A DNA stretch of 64,000 nt from CAYSQW01 sp964433135 (GCA_964433135.1 CAYSQW010000004.1:59382-123381); one strand, 5' to 3'. Shown: positions 8,446 to 17,179, numbered from the stretch's first letter. A program made the numbers and translations. The notes: generated from the sequence alone by a model not told the origin.

Positions 8446-8730
8446 GTGAATAAGCACTTGAGACCATTTCTCCTGCTCATCGTCGGTATAGGCGTCTTGA
8501 CGTTCGGAGTCCGCGTCAGCGGAGACATCGCCTCAGCCGCTTCCGACATCCGGGAGAGGGAACGAATACCCCAAAGCACGCAAAAACCGAAATATGACTA
8601 CATGAGCACCTTCCTGTCACGAAATACAAATCCGCTCGGGCTCAAGGAAAACCCTGAATTGAACAAATACCTCAGTCAGGCAAGCATTAAATGGGCTGTA
8701 CGTTCCATCGAACGGCACTTGCTGAACTGA
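8446..8730 (+). CDS. Small signal-anchored protein of unknown function
   Basis: I do not recognise this protein. From GTG at 8446 it has 94 residues: a basic start (MNKHLRPF), a hydrophobic segment at about 6-22 (LLLIVGIGVLTFGV) and then a polar tail, SDIRERERIPQSTQKPK, ending AVRSIERHLLN. It is probably secreted or anchored in the inner membrane. An open frame extends upstream to an ATG at 8368, but the -35/-10 pair lies inside that extension, so the GTG start is preferred. There is no ribosome-binding site, and the start lies 7 bases after the -10 box. It precedes the sensor kinase gene by 55 bases and could be its accessory factor; that is inference. Confidence 0.55.
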   Translation: MNKHLRPFLLLIVGIGVLTFGVRVSGDIASAASDIRERERIPQSTQKPKYDYMSTFLSRNTNPLGLKENPELNKYLSQASIKWAVRSIERHLLN

Positions 8731-8785
8731 AGGCACATATATTTTTTGCCAGGAGGATTCAAATTTTTGGATTGCCGGACCGAAG

Positions 8786-11629
8786 ATGACGAAGCGGATC
8801 ATAACCACGCTGATTCCCCTTTTGGGCCTCATTTTTTTCGGGAGTCTGAACATTCACCGCCAGATACGGTGGAGGGAACCAACCGACGGCGTCATCTGGA
8901 GGCAGAAAGCCGAAGGCCTGACCGCGGTACGCGTCAAAATCGACGGGCCGGCCTATCTAGCCGGCATCAAGCGCGGGGATGTGCTTTACACCATCAACAA
9001 CCAGCCCATAGAAAGTATCATCGATGTATCGAAATACCTCTGGATCGCGGACAGCCTGGATCAAAAAGTCACTTATGAGATCATCCATGAAGGCGATCAA
9101 ATATTCCCCTCGTTTTATCTGACGAAAAAAGGCCTGAACCTGATCTACCTCTATCTCGCGCTGGTAGGTCTGGCAGCTCTAATAATAGGCTATGTCGTAT
9201 TTTTGGGGATGAAACGCCCTTTTTCGGTTCCCTATTTCCTCCTTCCCCTCCTCTATCTCACCTATTACGCGTACAACACTTTCGCTCCCACCGGACAGCT
9301 TGACCTGATCGACAGCATCTTTTATTGGCTGGACAGCGTTGCGCTCGTCGCGTTCCCTCCGCTTTTCCTTCATTTTTTCCTGATCTTCCCCCGCAGAAAA
9401 AAGAATCTCAAAAAACGGCTGGCTTCCATCCACCTCATTTATTTTCCGGGCATGGTTTTGCTGCTCATGAAAATTTTCATCAACCTGCCCAACTTTCTCA
9501 AACTGGATGACATCGTCATCCTGCGATTCAGCTCGACCTCAGGTAAGCTGGAACTTTTTCATTTTTTCCTCCTGCCCTTAATAACCCTGTTGATTTTGGT
9601 GAAGGATACGCATAAATCCACCACCCTCATCATGAAAAAGCAACTCCGATCGCTGGCTCTGGGGCTCGGATTCGGCATCATGCCTTTCATTGTTTTCTAT
9701 ACGGCTCCCTTTCTCCTTGGACAAATTCCCGCGAAGGCGGCGGAATTCACGGTGGTATTCCAGGCGATACTCCCTTTGACATTTGCATACGCCATAGGGA
9801 AATACAAACTCTTCGATCTGGAGCTCTTATTCAAGAAATCGATTCCCCTGGTCTTTTCTTATGCCGTGATCACCATCCTTTACCTCGTCGTAAGTTCCCA
9901 AACCAAAATATTTTCTGAAAACCGCTTGAACGCCATCATGTTGGGAGTTCTGGCCATCATTCTCGGGGCGACACTCTATTCTCCGTTGAAGCGCTTTATC
10001 CAATCCCTTCTCGATCGAGCCATCTACCGCCGAAGCTATCAGTACCGAAAAACGCTTCTCAGCATAAGCCAGGAAATCAGCCGGGAACGGCATCTGGATA
10101 AACTCGCCCAATCCCTCCTGGAATTAATCGCGAACGCTCTGTCACTCAAATATATCTCGCTCCTGCTGCCTCTGGACAGTTCTCCCCAAAGTTTTTCAAT
10201 TTTTAAATCAAAAGGAAAAGGAACTTCACCACGTTCGTTGATCACATTCACCCTGCCGGTTTACAATCATCTTAAGACCCAAGAATATCTCGCCGCCTAC
10301 GCCTACAGCGGCAAGAAAGGCAGCGCTCTGCGCATCAATGATCTGGCCTCTTTCGGAATTTATCATCTCATGCCTCTCCGGGTGGAAGACAAACTGATCG
10401 GATGCCTGGGAATGGGGAAAAAAACGGATAATTCATTTTTGAATACCGAAGACTGGGAACTTCTTCGAACCATATCATCTCCTGTTGCGCTGGCGATCGA
10501 GAATGCCTATCTTTACAATCAGGCTGAAATACGCGCGCTGGAGCTGGGGCGACTCAAAGACTACAGCGAGAACATCATCGAGAGCCTGACCGTCGGCGTC
10601 GCCGTGCTGGATCAGGAAGGCAAGATCACGGGCTGGAACCGTGTCCTCGAAGACACTTTCCAACAAAAAAAGGAATCCGTTCAGAACAAAGACCTGACGG
10701 AAATCCTGGGCAAAAAAAATTTTCAGGCTATTTTTCCCTCGGATTCCCAACAGGGTTTCCGACTGCTCAGCGAGATCATTCTGGAAATGCCGGACGGCAT
10801 TCGAAAAATCTTCGACATCGCGAAAACTCCGCTGCTGGACAACGCGATGAATCCTTACGGTACCGTCATCGTCTTCGAAGACATAACGGATCGCATCTCC
10901 CTGCAGCAGCAGTTGGTGACTTCCGAAAAACTGGCCTCCATCGGACTGCTTTCCGCAGGCGTGGCACACGAAATCAATACGCCTCTGACCGGTATATCCA
11001 GCTATGTGCAGATCCTGCAAAAAAAGATGACGGACTCCCCCCATGCTCACATGCTCGAAAAGATCGACAACCAAACGGAAAGGGTCGCCAGTATCGTTAA
11101 AAACCTCCTGAATTTCGCTCGTAATCCATCCGATTCGGCCTTTCATCCGGTCGAACTCAAGGAAAGCCTGGAATCCATTCTTTCCCTCATCGATTACAAA
11201 CTGAAAAACATGAATATCAGCGTCAAACTCGACCTGAACCCCCTCAAAGCCGTCTGGGCGCAGGGCGAACGCCTGCAGCAGGTTTTCATCAACATCATTC
11301 TCAACGCTCTCGACGCCATGCCTCAAGGCGGAATCCTTCATATCCAGTTGTATCGCGACGGCAACTTCGCCGTCATCAGAATAGAGGACAGCGGAACCGG
11401 AATCAGCGAAGAACATCTTCCGCATATTTTCGATCCGTTCTTCACGACCAAGGGGATCGGAAAGGGAACCGGGCTTGGATTATCCATAAGCTACGCGATC
11501 ATAAAGGAACATGAGGGACGAATCTCCGTGGAAAGCCGACCCCGAAAAGGCACCGTCTTTTTGATCATGATCCCCATAAACCTGGATAAGATCAAAAGCG
11601 ACAAAACACATCAAATGCAAAATCAGTGA
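8786..11629 (+). CDS. PDZ-containing multi-TM sensor histidine kinase (NtrB type)
   Basis: This 947-residue inner-membrane kinase probably phosphorylates the NtrC-type regulator encoded 12 bases downstream. It has a first TM at about 5-22 and a PDZ-like domain at about 42-112 (GPAYLAGIKRGDVLYTINNQPI). About eight further TM helices span 118-400. A GAF-like region (about 430-575) and a PAS domain (about 590-700) follow. The HisKA H-box SAGVAHEINTPLTG carries phospho-acceptor His728. The HATPase domain shows the N box NIILNALDAMP, then DSGTGI and GTGLGLSIS. The external PDZ between the first two TMs suggests sensing of exposed protein C-termini or envelope state. An AGGAGG sits 30 bases before the ATG, too far to be its Shine-Dalgarno, so the exact start is uncertain. 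Confidence 0.9.
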   Translation: MTKRIITTLIPLLGLIFFGSLNIHRQIRWREPTDGVIWRQKAEGLTAVRVKIDGPAYLAGIKRGDVLYTINNQPIESIIDVSKYLWIADSLDQKVTYEIIHEGDQIFPSFYLTKKGLNLIYLYLALVGLAALIIGYVVFLGMKRPFSVPYFLLPLLYLTYYAYNTFAPTGQLDLIDSIFYWLDSVALVAFPPLFLHFFLIFPRRKKNLKKRLASIHLIYFPGMVLLLMKIFINLPNFLKLDDIVILRFSSTSGKLELFHFFLLPLITLLILVKDTHKSTTLIMKKQLRSLALGLGFGIMPFIVFYTAPFLLGQIPAKAAEFTVVFQAILPLTFAYAIGKYKLFDLELLFKKSIPLVFSYAVITILYLVVSSQTKIFSENRLNAIMLGVLAIILGATLYSPLKRFIQSLLDRAIYRRSYQYRKTLLSISQEISRERHLDKLAQSLLELIANALSLKYISLLLPLDSSPQSFSIFKSKGKGTSPRSLITFTLPVYNHLKTQEYLAAYAYSGKKGSALRINDLASFGIYHLMPLRVEDKLIGCLGMGKKTDNSFLNTEDWELLRTISSPVALAIENAYLYNQAEIRALELGRLKDYSENIIESLTVGVAVLDQEGKITGWNRVLEDTFQQKKESVQNKDLTEILGKKNFQAIFPSDSQQGFRLLSEIILEMPDGIRKIFDIAKTPLLDNAMNPYGTVIVFEDITDRISLQQQLVTSEKLASIGLLSAGVAHEINTPLTGISSYVQILQKKMTDSPHAHMLEKIDNQTERVASIVKNLLNFARNPSDSAFHPVELKESLESILSLIDYKLKNMNISVKLDLNPLKAVWAQGERLQQVFINIILNALDAMPQGGILHIQLYRDGNFAVIRIEDSGTGISEEHLPHIFDPFFTTKGIGKGTGLGLSISYAIIKEHEGRISVESRPRKGTVFLIMIPINLDKIKSDKTHQMQNQ

Positions 11630-11641
11630 CGGAGTTTAAAT

Positions 11642-13021
11642 ATGATTCACATCATCGACGACGAACCCATCATCCACGAAGTTCTCGGAGATCTTCTCCG
11701 TTCAGAAGGCTACGAAATCGAAATCTCATCGGATGGAGAAGAAGGACTGGCAAAACATTCCGTTCAGAAATTCGATCTTGTCCTGCTCGATCTTCTGATG
11801 CCGAAGATCAACGGGCTCGAAGTTCTCAAGCGCTTAAAGAAAATAGATCCACTGGTCGTCGTCATCATTATTACGGCCTATGCTTCGGTGGAATCGGCGA
11901 TAACGGCCATGAAGATCGGCGCCTTCGATTACGTCCAGAAACCTTTCAAACATGATGAACTGCTGCTCACTGTGGAAAGAGCCATTGAACACAAAAAACT
12001 CCATGAAGAAAATTTGCGATTGAAGAACGCGCTCAAGAAGAAATTCAGTTTTGAAAACATCATCGGCAAAAGCGCCGTGATGAAAAGTGTTTTTGAGCTC
12101 ATTCAAGCAGCCGCTCCCACCCGGAGCACAATCCTGATCCAGGGAGAGAGCGGCACGGGAAAAGAACTTGTCGCCCGTGCCATTCATCAAAACAGCGACC
12201 GCGTGCAATGCCCTTTCATCACCGTTAACAGCGGTTCCCTGCCGCCGGATCTTCTGGAAAGTCAGCTTTTCGGTCATGTCAAGGGAGCGTTCACCGGTGC
12301 GGTCAGCCAAAAGAAAGGCCTGTTCGAAGCCGCGGATACCGGCAGCATCTTTTTTGATGAAATCTCCTCCTTAAATCTGGAGACTCAAGCCAAACTTCTC
12401 CGCGTGATGCAGGAAAGGGAGTTCATGCACTTGGGAGGAACAAAAACCATCAAGGTGGATGTCCGTGTCATCGCGGCCACCAACGTCGAGTTGGAAACCC
12501 TTATTCGTCAGAACAAGTTCCGTGAAGATCTTTTTTATCGACTGAATGTGATAAAAATCGAGCTGCCTTCCCTGCGTCAGCGAAAAGAAGACATCCCGCT
12601 TCTTGTGAGACACTTCATAGATATTTACAGCGCGGAGAACGACAAGGAAATATCCGGAGTCACCGAAGATATTCTCGAGATCCTGGAGGGATATGACTGG
12701 CCAGGCAACATCCGGGAGCTGGAGAACCTGATCGAAAGAGCCGTCGTCCTTACCAAAACCAAAATCATCACACGGGATACGCTTCCTCCCTTTTTGCTCT
12801 CAAACCAGAGATACGGTCCGGATACAAACGCTGATTTCGGAGAAAACTTGAATCTCAAACAGCGGTTGGCGGAATTTCAAAAAAGAGCGATCGTCTCCGC
12901 GCTCAAAAAATCTCGGGGCGTACAGAAAAAAGCGGCGGAGATGCTGGGAGTCAAGCCCACCACGTTGAATGAGATGATTAAGCGGTTGGATATCGATTTC
13001 GATTCCACCGACACCTACTGA
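11642..13021 (+). CDS. NtrC-family sigma-54-dependent response regulator
   Basis: The 459 residues contain a receiver domain (1-120) with acidic pocket D6/D7, phospho-acceptor D50 and K100. The AAA+ domain (about 138-375) has Walker A GESGTGKE at 168-175, the sigma-54-contact loop GAFTGA at 215-220 and the arginine-finger region. A Fis-type helix-turn-helix (about 425-455: KKAAEMLGVKPTTLNEMIKRL) ends the protein. Such proteins bind enhancer sites and use ATP to open sigma-54 promoters. A GGAG site lies 7 bases before the ATG. It is co-transcribed with the PDZ kinase. Two sigma-54 promoters in this window are candidate targets, though nothing links them directly. Confidence 0.94.
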   Translation: MIHIIDDEPIIHEVLGDLLRSEGYEIEISSDGEEGLAKHSVQKFDLVLLDLLMPKINGLEVLKRLKKIDPLVVVIIITAYASVESAITAMKIGAFDYVQKPFKHDELLLTVERAIEHKKLHEENLRLKNALKKKFSFENIIGKSAVMKSVFELIQAAAPTRSTILIQGESGTGKELVARAIHQNSDRVQCPFITVNSGSLPPDLLESQLFGHVKGAFTGAVSQKKGLFEAADTGSIFFDEISSLNLETQAKLLRVMQEREFMHLGGTKTIKVDVRVIAATNVELETLIRQNKFREDLFYRLNVIKIELPSLRQRKEDIPLLVRHFIDIYSAENDKEISGVTEDILEILEGYDWPGNIRELENLIERAVVLTKTKIITRDTLPPFLLSNQRYGPDTNADFGENLNLKQRLAEFQKRAIVSALKKSRGVQKKAAEMLGVKPTTLNEMIKRLDIDFDSTDTY

Positions 13022-13187
13022 CTTGAGGAATTGATGTATTTATGAAGTAAACTGATTCATACAGGAATAAAATCACATCTGTTTTCATCAAAGACGATCA
13101 ACCTTAGAACTTTTTACAATTCATTGGGTATCGACTGATCGAAAATTTCAATTGCATGTAAAAATCTTCTCTCGTTGATGATTTTTA

Positions 13188-13340
13188 CCTTAATTTCAGG
13201 GCGGGGGGGGTCGGCCACCCTCAGGACGGGCCGATCTCACGGCATCAGATTCGTTGCAGCCCGATCGGCGTACCTGAGTACGCCTCACGAGCCGCTTCCT
13301 CTCCGCTACCGCAATCTTGATCCGTGACCTGCCAAGCCTT
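13188..13340 (-). repeat. Repeat family copy A (inverted)
   Basis: The core 13231-13326 is the reverse complement of 13966-14061. Both are 96 bases long and align without a gap at about 80% identity by eye. The outer part 13188-13215 (CCTTAATTTCAGGGCG and a run of eight G) is inverted relative to 13784-13809. The core contains a 7-bp hairpin with a four-base loop, GGCGTAC-CTGA-GTACGCC, at 13267-13284. Confidence 0.8.
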
Positions 13341-13407
13341 CCTGCAGGGAAACATCATCTCTCACCGACAAAAATCCGGATGGGACATATGGCGCTATTA
13401 TTAAGGT

Positions 13408-13510
13408 ATTTTCAGGCTAAATCCTGTCAGTGAAAAGACGTCTTTCAGCACCAAAAACAGGATAAGGCTGTGTGAAATGAGATGCGACATACAGGATTTA
13501 GCCTGAAAAT
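13408..13510. repeat. 20-bp perfect inverted repeat with 63-base spacer
   Basis: ATTTTCAGGCTAAATCCTGT at 13408-13427 is matched exactly by its reverse complement at 13491-13510. The spacer contains the palindrome AAAGACGTCTTT (13434-13445). The motif AAATCCTGTC recurs at 13617 in the neighbouring direct repeat. Confidence 0.9.
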
Positions 13511-13561
13511 CGCTGTTCGCGAAGGAAGCCTTTGGAGAAGGCCGTCGAGTATGTCTGACCC

Positions 13562-13724
13562 ACGAACGGGGGGAGTTACGCAGACGCTGAGCGAATTATG
13601 ATTTTCATGGCGTCTAAAATCCTGTCTAAGCATCGAATTTCATTCAGCCGTCAAGTACGGACGGGGGGAGTTACGGAAGCGCCGAGCAGACCGTAATTTT
13701 CATGGCGCCCGAAATCCCATCTAA
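13562..13724 (+). repeat. Tandem direct repeat, two units of about 69 bases
   Basis: Unit 1 is 13562-13630 and unit 2 is 13656-13724. Both begin ACGAACGGGGGGAGTTACG or ACGGACGGGGGGAGTTACG, share ATTTTCATGGCG, and end in ATCTAAG or GTCTAAG. Each can form a stem (GACGC/GCGTC in unit 1, GCGC/GCGC extended by a G-C pair in unit 2). One stem position changes from A-T to G-C on both sides. Confidence 0.8.
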
Positions 13725-13800
13725 GCGACGATCTCACACCGCCGTTCCTTCCGACACGCCGCCGACCCGCACCACCCTGGTGCCAACCCTCCCCGCCCTG

Positions 13801-13915
13801 ATATTAAGGAAAAAGCCATACTCAGGGCCCAGCACCGACCTGGATTATCCACGGAGCAAGATTGCCGTGGTGACAAGGAAGTGGTTCATGAGGCGTACAT
13901 TCCCACCCGACCCTT
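13801..13915 (+). repeat. Repeat family copy B (shortened)
   Basis: The copy opens ATATTAAGGAAAAAG, then CAGCACC, CTGGAT and CCACGG, in the same order as copy C. It follows the family as far as ATGAGGCGTAC at 13888-13898 and then passes straight to CCCGACCCTTAAATTAAGG. The second half of the core (the distal hairpin arm and GATCGG) is missing. Confidence 0.65.
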
Positions 13916-14072
13916 AAATTAAGGAAAAGACAGTCCCTCTCGGCTCAGCACACTCCTGGATGAGCCACGGGCCGAGATTATGGTAGCGATGAGGAATCAG
14001 CTCGTGAGACGTACTTAGGTACGCCGATCGGGCTGTGAAGAAATCGATGCCGTGAGATCGGTTCGCCCGTAG
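13916..14072 (+). repeat. Repeat family copy C
   Basis: The copy starts TAAATTAAGGAAAAGAC and contains the 96-base core 13966-14061, the direct-orientation partner of inverted copy A. Its hairpin (GACGTAC-TTAG-GTACGCC, 14008-14025) keeps six of the seven pairs of copy A. Confidence 0.8.
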
Positions 14073-14074
14073 GG

Positions 14075-14197
14075 GGAAGTAAGCTGATAACATTCAACCT
14101 ATCATTGACATTGCATCAATTCTAAAACTCGCTTAAACTTGATGGTTTTGCTCTGTTCAAGTGGGGCTTTTTTCCCTATCTTTATCAGCTTACTTCC
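14075..14197. repeat. 16-bp perfect inverted repeat at the peptidase 3' side
   Basis: GGAAGTAAGCTGATAA at 14075-14090 pairs exactly with TTATCAGCTTACTTCC at 14182-14197, with 91 bases between. The spacer contains a weak hairpin (ACTTGA/TCAAGT) followed by GGGGC and six T (14168-14173), which could act as a terminator for plus-strand transcripts. Confidence 0.85.
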
Positions 14198-14210
14198 TGG
14201 ATCATCCAGG
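14196..14210. repeat. 15-base palindrome abutting the peptidase stop codon
   Basis: CCTGGAT-C-ATCCAGG has perfect 7-bp arms with a single central base and ends right at the stop codon of the minus-strand peptidase gene. It could cap the 3' end of that mRNA. There is no T run, so a classical terminator is unlikely. Confidence 0.6.
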
Positions 14211-16835
14211 TCAGTTGAATTTGCCGGGGATGATATTTCCGGGATTAACCCGAAACCCCCGGGGCTTCCCTTCGCAATCGAAGACGAAGCGTTCTTGCTT
14301 ATTTCGGATCGTGACCGTCTTGATCACACGCCGGCCCTCTTCGTTCCATTCCAGATCCAAGGGAAAAACAAAGAGGTCGCGTCTCTGTTTAAACACAACC
14401 TCCATCCGGTAGCCGGATTCAGTTCTCCCGACGCTTTGCGACACGTCGATGTCGGGCAACCCGTGAGAATTGAACCAGGGATTGAAAAACGATGCCGCGT
14501 CCAAATCTCCCAAATCATGAAACGCACGGAAAAAAGCGGCTGTGCGGACGGTTTCATATTTGTTATTCTGGAAAAAAAGCTTTAACGCCTTTATGAACTT
14601 TTCCCGCCCCAGAAGTTTTTGAAGCATATTCAGAACCAGTGCGGTCTTGTTGTAAATGATCGTTTGATAAGCCTCAAAATTCATATGGCTGAGACGCGTT
14701 CCCATCGTTATGGGGCCCCAGTAGGAGTTCTGATTCGTCCATTTGGAAAATCGTTTCAAGATAAAAGCGTACGCCTTCTCCCCGTACTTGTGCCGGAGAT
14801 AGGAGATGGCGGCAAATTGGGCCATTCCCTCGCTTATCCAGAGATCATGGTAGGTATCCCAGCTGATTCCCTGCCCCCACCATTGATGAGCGATCTCATG
14901 CGCCAGGAAAAATTCATCCCATCGCCGCAGATCGACGGGGCTCATAGCGGGGACCAAGCCACCTCGCCGTGATGACCGCGGCAGCTCGTTCAAAACAACG
15001 AAGGATGGCGGGCTGTTCCCCCCCCCTTGACTCCACAGCCGCTGAACGACACTTATCTTTTCATATGGATACGGTCCGAATAGAGATGAATAAAAACGAT
15101 GGATACGCTTCGTCTCTTCGAATACATTCCATGGGGAAGAGCCGAATTCATCGTCCTTAAAATACTCCACTGGAATCGGTGCGTCCTCCCTCGACATCCT
15201 GGTGATCCGCCCGGCGATGAAAGCCAAGTATTTCACGGGGAATTCGACGTTGAAGTAATACGCCCGATAATCTCCTTGGGATTGTCCACCGATACCGCTC
15301 ACTTCGCGGGTTTCGGTCGGGGTTCCCGATCCCACAACCGCATGATCTCTCGGCAGCGTTATCGTCATTCTGGCAGTGAAATAATCATCATGGGGCGGAG
15401 CCGGATACCAATAATCCTGACGTGTATACAGATAGGTTTTATATTTTGACAGACGAAAAGCCGCCGCGTCGGCGGCCTGAGGCAGCAGGAGACCTTCCTC
15501 AGGCCGAGACTGTGTCCGGATTCGGCCTTCATATTGGATATCGAAAGAAATTTCGTCCCCTTCCTCCGGAGACTCCACGAAATAGACATACAGATTGTTG
15601 CGCAGTTTATCTTGGCTGAAATACAGCTCTTCATGATTTTCCCCATGAACGCTCAGGATGCGCAGCCGGGAATTCAATTTCAATCTCATACGCTCCCGGG
15701 AACCGAATTTCGCTTTGATCCGAATCCGCGCCTTTCCGTAAAAGAAATAATCCGTAGGATCGAAGTCGACATCCAAATCGTAATTCAGAACATCGAAACC
15801 TTTTCCGGCGGAGACAAAAAGCCGCTTTTGCGAAGCGCCGTTTTCAACGGGAGTATACATGTTCACCAATCGCTCCTCTCTCCATTGAAAAAGATGGACT
15901 TCCTCTTCGGCAAATGGTGAGTATATATACGAGAAAAGGCCGTGGCGCCGGCTTTTGAAATCAATGACGGCTTCATTTCCGTTGGGAATGGTTGAAAGGT
16001 AACGGGTATCACCGGAGTGTTCGATGGTAAATGCACGCGGGTAATGTTTGGTGAATAATGAATAGGCCTGGTTCTTGACGCTGTCCGGCGGGGGAACCTG
16101 CTCATCGGGATCTGAATCGATGGTGATATTTTTCGAGAAAAAGGTGGGAGAAAACCGCAGAAACGCATATTCCAAGGGTTCATCGAACACCCGCTTTTTA
16201 AACATCAATTCCAACTGGTGTTTTTCGCGGGCCGGAGACGGGGAGAACCGGACACGGCCGTTTCCCAGGATGAGCAACGCGGTCTCCATTTCAGGGAGGC
16301 TGTCGTAAAACACAAGCGCATCATGGAAAGTCAGCGTTAGATCCGTATGCCGGACCTCGACTCGCCGAACTCTTTGCCATTCCCCCCCCGGAATACGGAT
16401 TTTATACAGACGAATGGAGTTGCCAAGGATTTCCTTGGATATGACGGACAATATATCCTGCGTTTTCTCGATCCGCAGCCGCCAATTCTCCAATAAAACC
16501 GTGTGGGGATTTTCATAGAGAATCCGCGTTACCACTTGAAATTCATCCTCCTTGATCGATCGGGAAAAGATTCGGGTGATGGTAACGTCTTCGATCTGAA
16601 AATCTTGAAACGTGCTCTTTATCCGAGTAGATTCACGATTCCGCAGCCGTGAGTCATACGATTGGATGTAGGCTTCGAAATCTTTCGCTTTCAACGCATT
16701 CTGAAGCCTTGCGAAAAAATCATCCAACTCCACTTCTTGAATCGGAAAAGCGAAAAGCGGCACGGCAAGCAATATCAAGACCCAGCTAAAAAATCCCATG
16801 AAATATTTGCGATTTGCTTTTAAATCACGTCTCAT
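14211..16835 (-). CDS. M1-family (gluzincin) metallopeptidase, exported
   Basis: The 874-residue protein starts with a basic region and a signal peptide (about 12-33, FFSWVLILLAVPLFAFP). A long N-terminal domain with no clear match covers about 35-370. The M1 beta domain and catalytic domain follow. The zinc motif HEIAHQWWGQ (around residue 645) is followed 18 residues later by the third ligand in WISEGMAQFA, the HExxH-18-E arrangement of M1 aminopeptidases. The usual GxMEN exopeptidase motif is not evident; a related part reads GGGNSPPSFVVLNE, so N-terminal amine recognition may differ. I chose the ATG at 16835 with GGA upstream; a TTG at 16847 is possible. It is probably a periplasmic or outer-surface peptide-degrading enzyme. 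Confidence 0.87.
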   Translation of the reverse strand: MRRDLKANRKYFMGFFSWVLILLAVPLFAFPIQEVELDDFFARLQNALKAKDFEAYIQSYDSRLRNRESTRIKSTFQDFQIEDVTITRIFSRSIKEDEFQVVTRILYENPHTVLLENWRLRIEKTQDILSVISKEILGNSIRLYKIRIPGGEWQRVRRVEVRHTDLTLTFHDALVFYDSLPEMETALLILGNGRVRFSPSPAREKHQLELMFKKRVFDEPLEYAFLRFSPTFFSKNITIDSDPDEQVPPPDSVKNQAYSLFTKHYPRAFTIEHSGDTRYLSTIPNGNEAVIDFKSRRHGLFSYIYSPFAEEEVHLFQWREERLVNMYTPVENGASQKRLFVSAGKGFDVLNYDLDVDFDPTDYFFYGKARIRIKAKFGSRERMRLKLNSRLRILSVHGENHEELYFSQDKLRNNLYVYFVESPEEGDEISFDIQYEGRIRTQSRPEEGLLLPQAADAAAFRLSKYKTYLYTRQDYWYPAPPHDDYFTARMTITLPRDHAVVGSGTPTETREVSGIGGQSQGDYRAYYFNVEFPVKYLAFIAGRITRMSREDAPIPVEYFKDDEFGSSPWNVFEETKRIHRFYSSLFGPYPYEKISVVQRLWSQGGGNSPPSFVVLNELPRSSRRGGLVPAMSPVDLRRWDEFFLAHEIAHQWWGQGISWDTYHDLWISEGMAQFAAISYLRHKYGEKAYAFILKRFSKWTNQNSYWGPITMGTRLSHMNFEAYQTIIYNKTALVLNMLQKLLGREKFIKALKLFFQNNKYETVRTAAFFRAFHDLGDLDAASFFNPWFNSHGLPDIDVSQSVGRTESGYRMEVVFKQRRDLFVFPLDLEWNEEGRRVIKTVTIRNKQERFVFDCEGKPRGFRVNPGNIIPGKFN

Positions 16836-17179
16836 GGTTTTTTCCAACCGCCTGATTCCTCTGATTCGGATCAGCGACCGGAACCTCCTTTCGGCTGAAA
16901 TTCAGATTGACAATGCGAAGGGGATGATGCGTTCCCCGGCCTCTCCGCCCTGCCTCTAATAAAACATACGGATATCACTCCGAAAAGTTACAATCCAACC
17001 GAATTTCATTCTCCCCATGATCTCCAAATTCTTCTGAGCATTGAATGGGAACTAAATCCACGATCCCCGACCGGAGCTTGTTCACAGCACCCAGAAATTC
17101 CCGGACTCATTAGAATAATTATGACACATTCACTGGAATTTTTCCATGTGGACGCTTTCTCGTTCCAGACAAGAGGCTC
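16836..17179. other. Intergenic region between divergent M1 peptidase and M50 protease genes
   Basis: I see no protein-coding frame with a recognisable product. An AAAGGAGG at 16884-16891 (minus strand) has no start codon at a usable distance. I could not place a convincing promoter for the peptidase. The promoter of the M50 gene starts at 17180. Confidence 0.5.

Larger units (their letters stand above)
13022..14210. other. 1.2-kb non-coding repeat cluster between convergent genes
   Basis: The stretch lies between the 3' ends of the NtrC gene and the M1 peptidase gene, so neither needs a promoter here. No frame in it shows a recognisable protein. The first 165 bases are AT-rich and featureless. 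The rest holds an about 150-base repeat in three copies (one inverted), a tandem pair of about 69 bases, a 20-bp perfect inverted repeat, a 16-bp perfect inverted repeat and a 15-base palindrome. These are listed separately. The parts resemble a decayed cluster of REP/MITE-like elements or a structured RNA locus. Confidence 0.8.

Noticed and set aside
8716..8756. sigma-54 promoter upstream of the PDZ kinase (GGCACATATATTTTTTGCC)
   Set aside because: GG and GC are 14 bases apart instead of 10, which sigma-54 does not tolerate.
13702..13917. A 71-residue protein in the repeat cluster
   Set aside because: The frame crosses the boundaries of two repeat units and has no ribosome site or recognisable sequence.
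13188..14072. CRISPR array or insertion sequence in the repeat cluster
   Set aside because: Repeats are few, long, divergent and irregularly spaced, with no cas gene, and no transposase-like frame is present.
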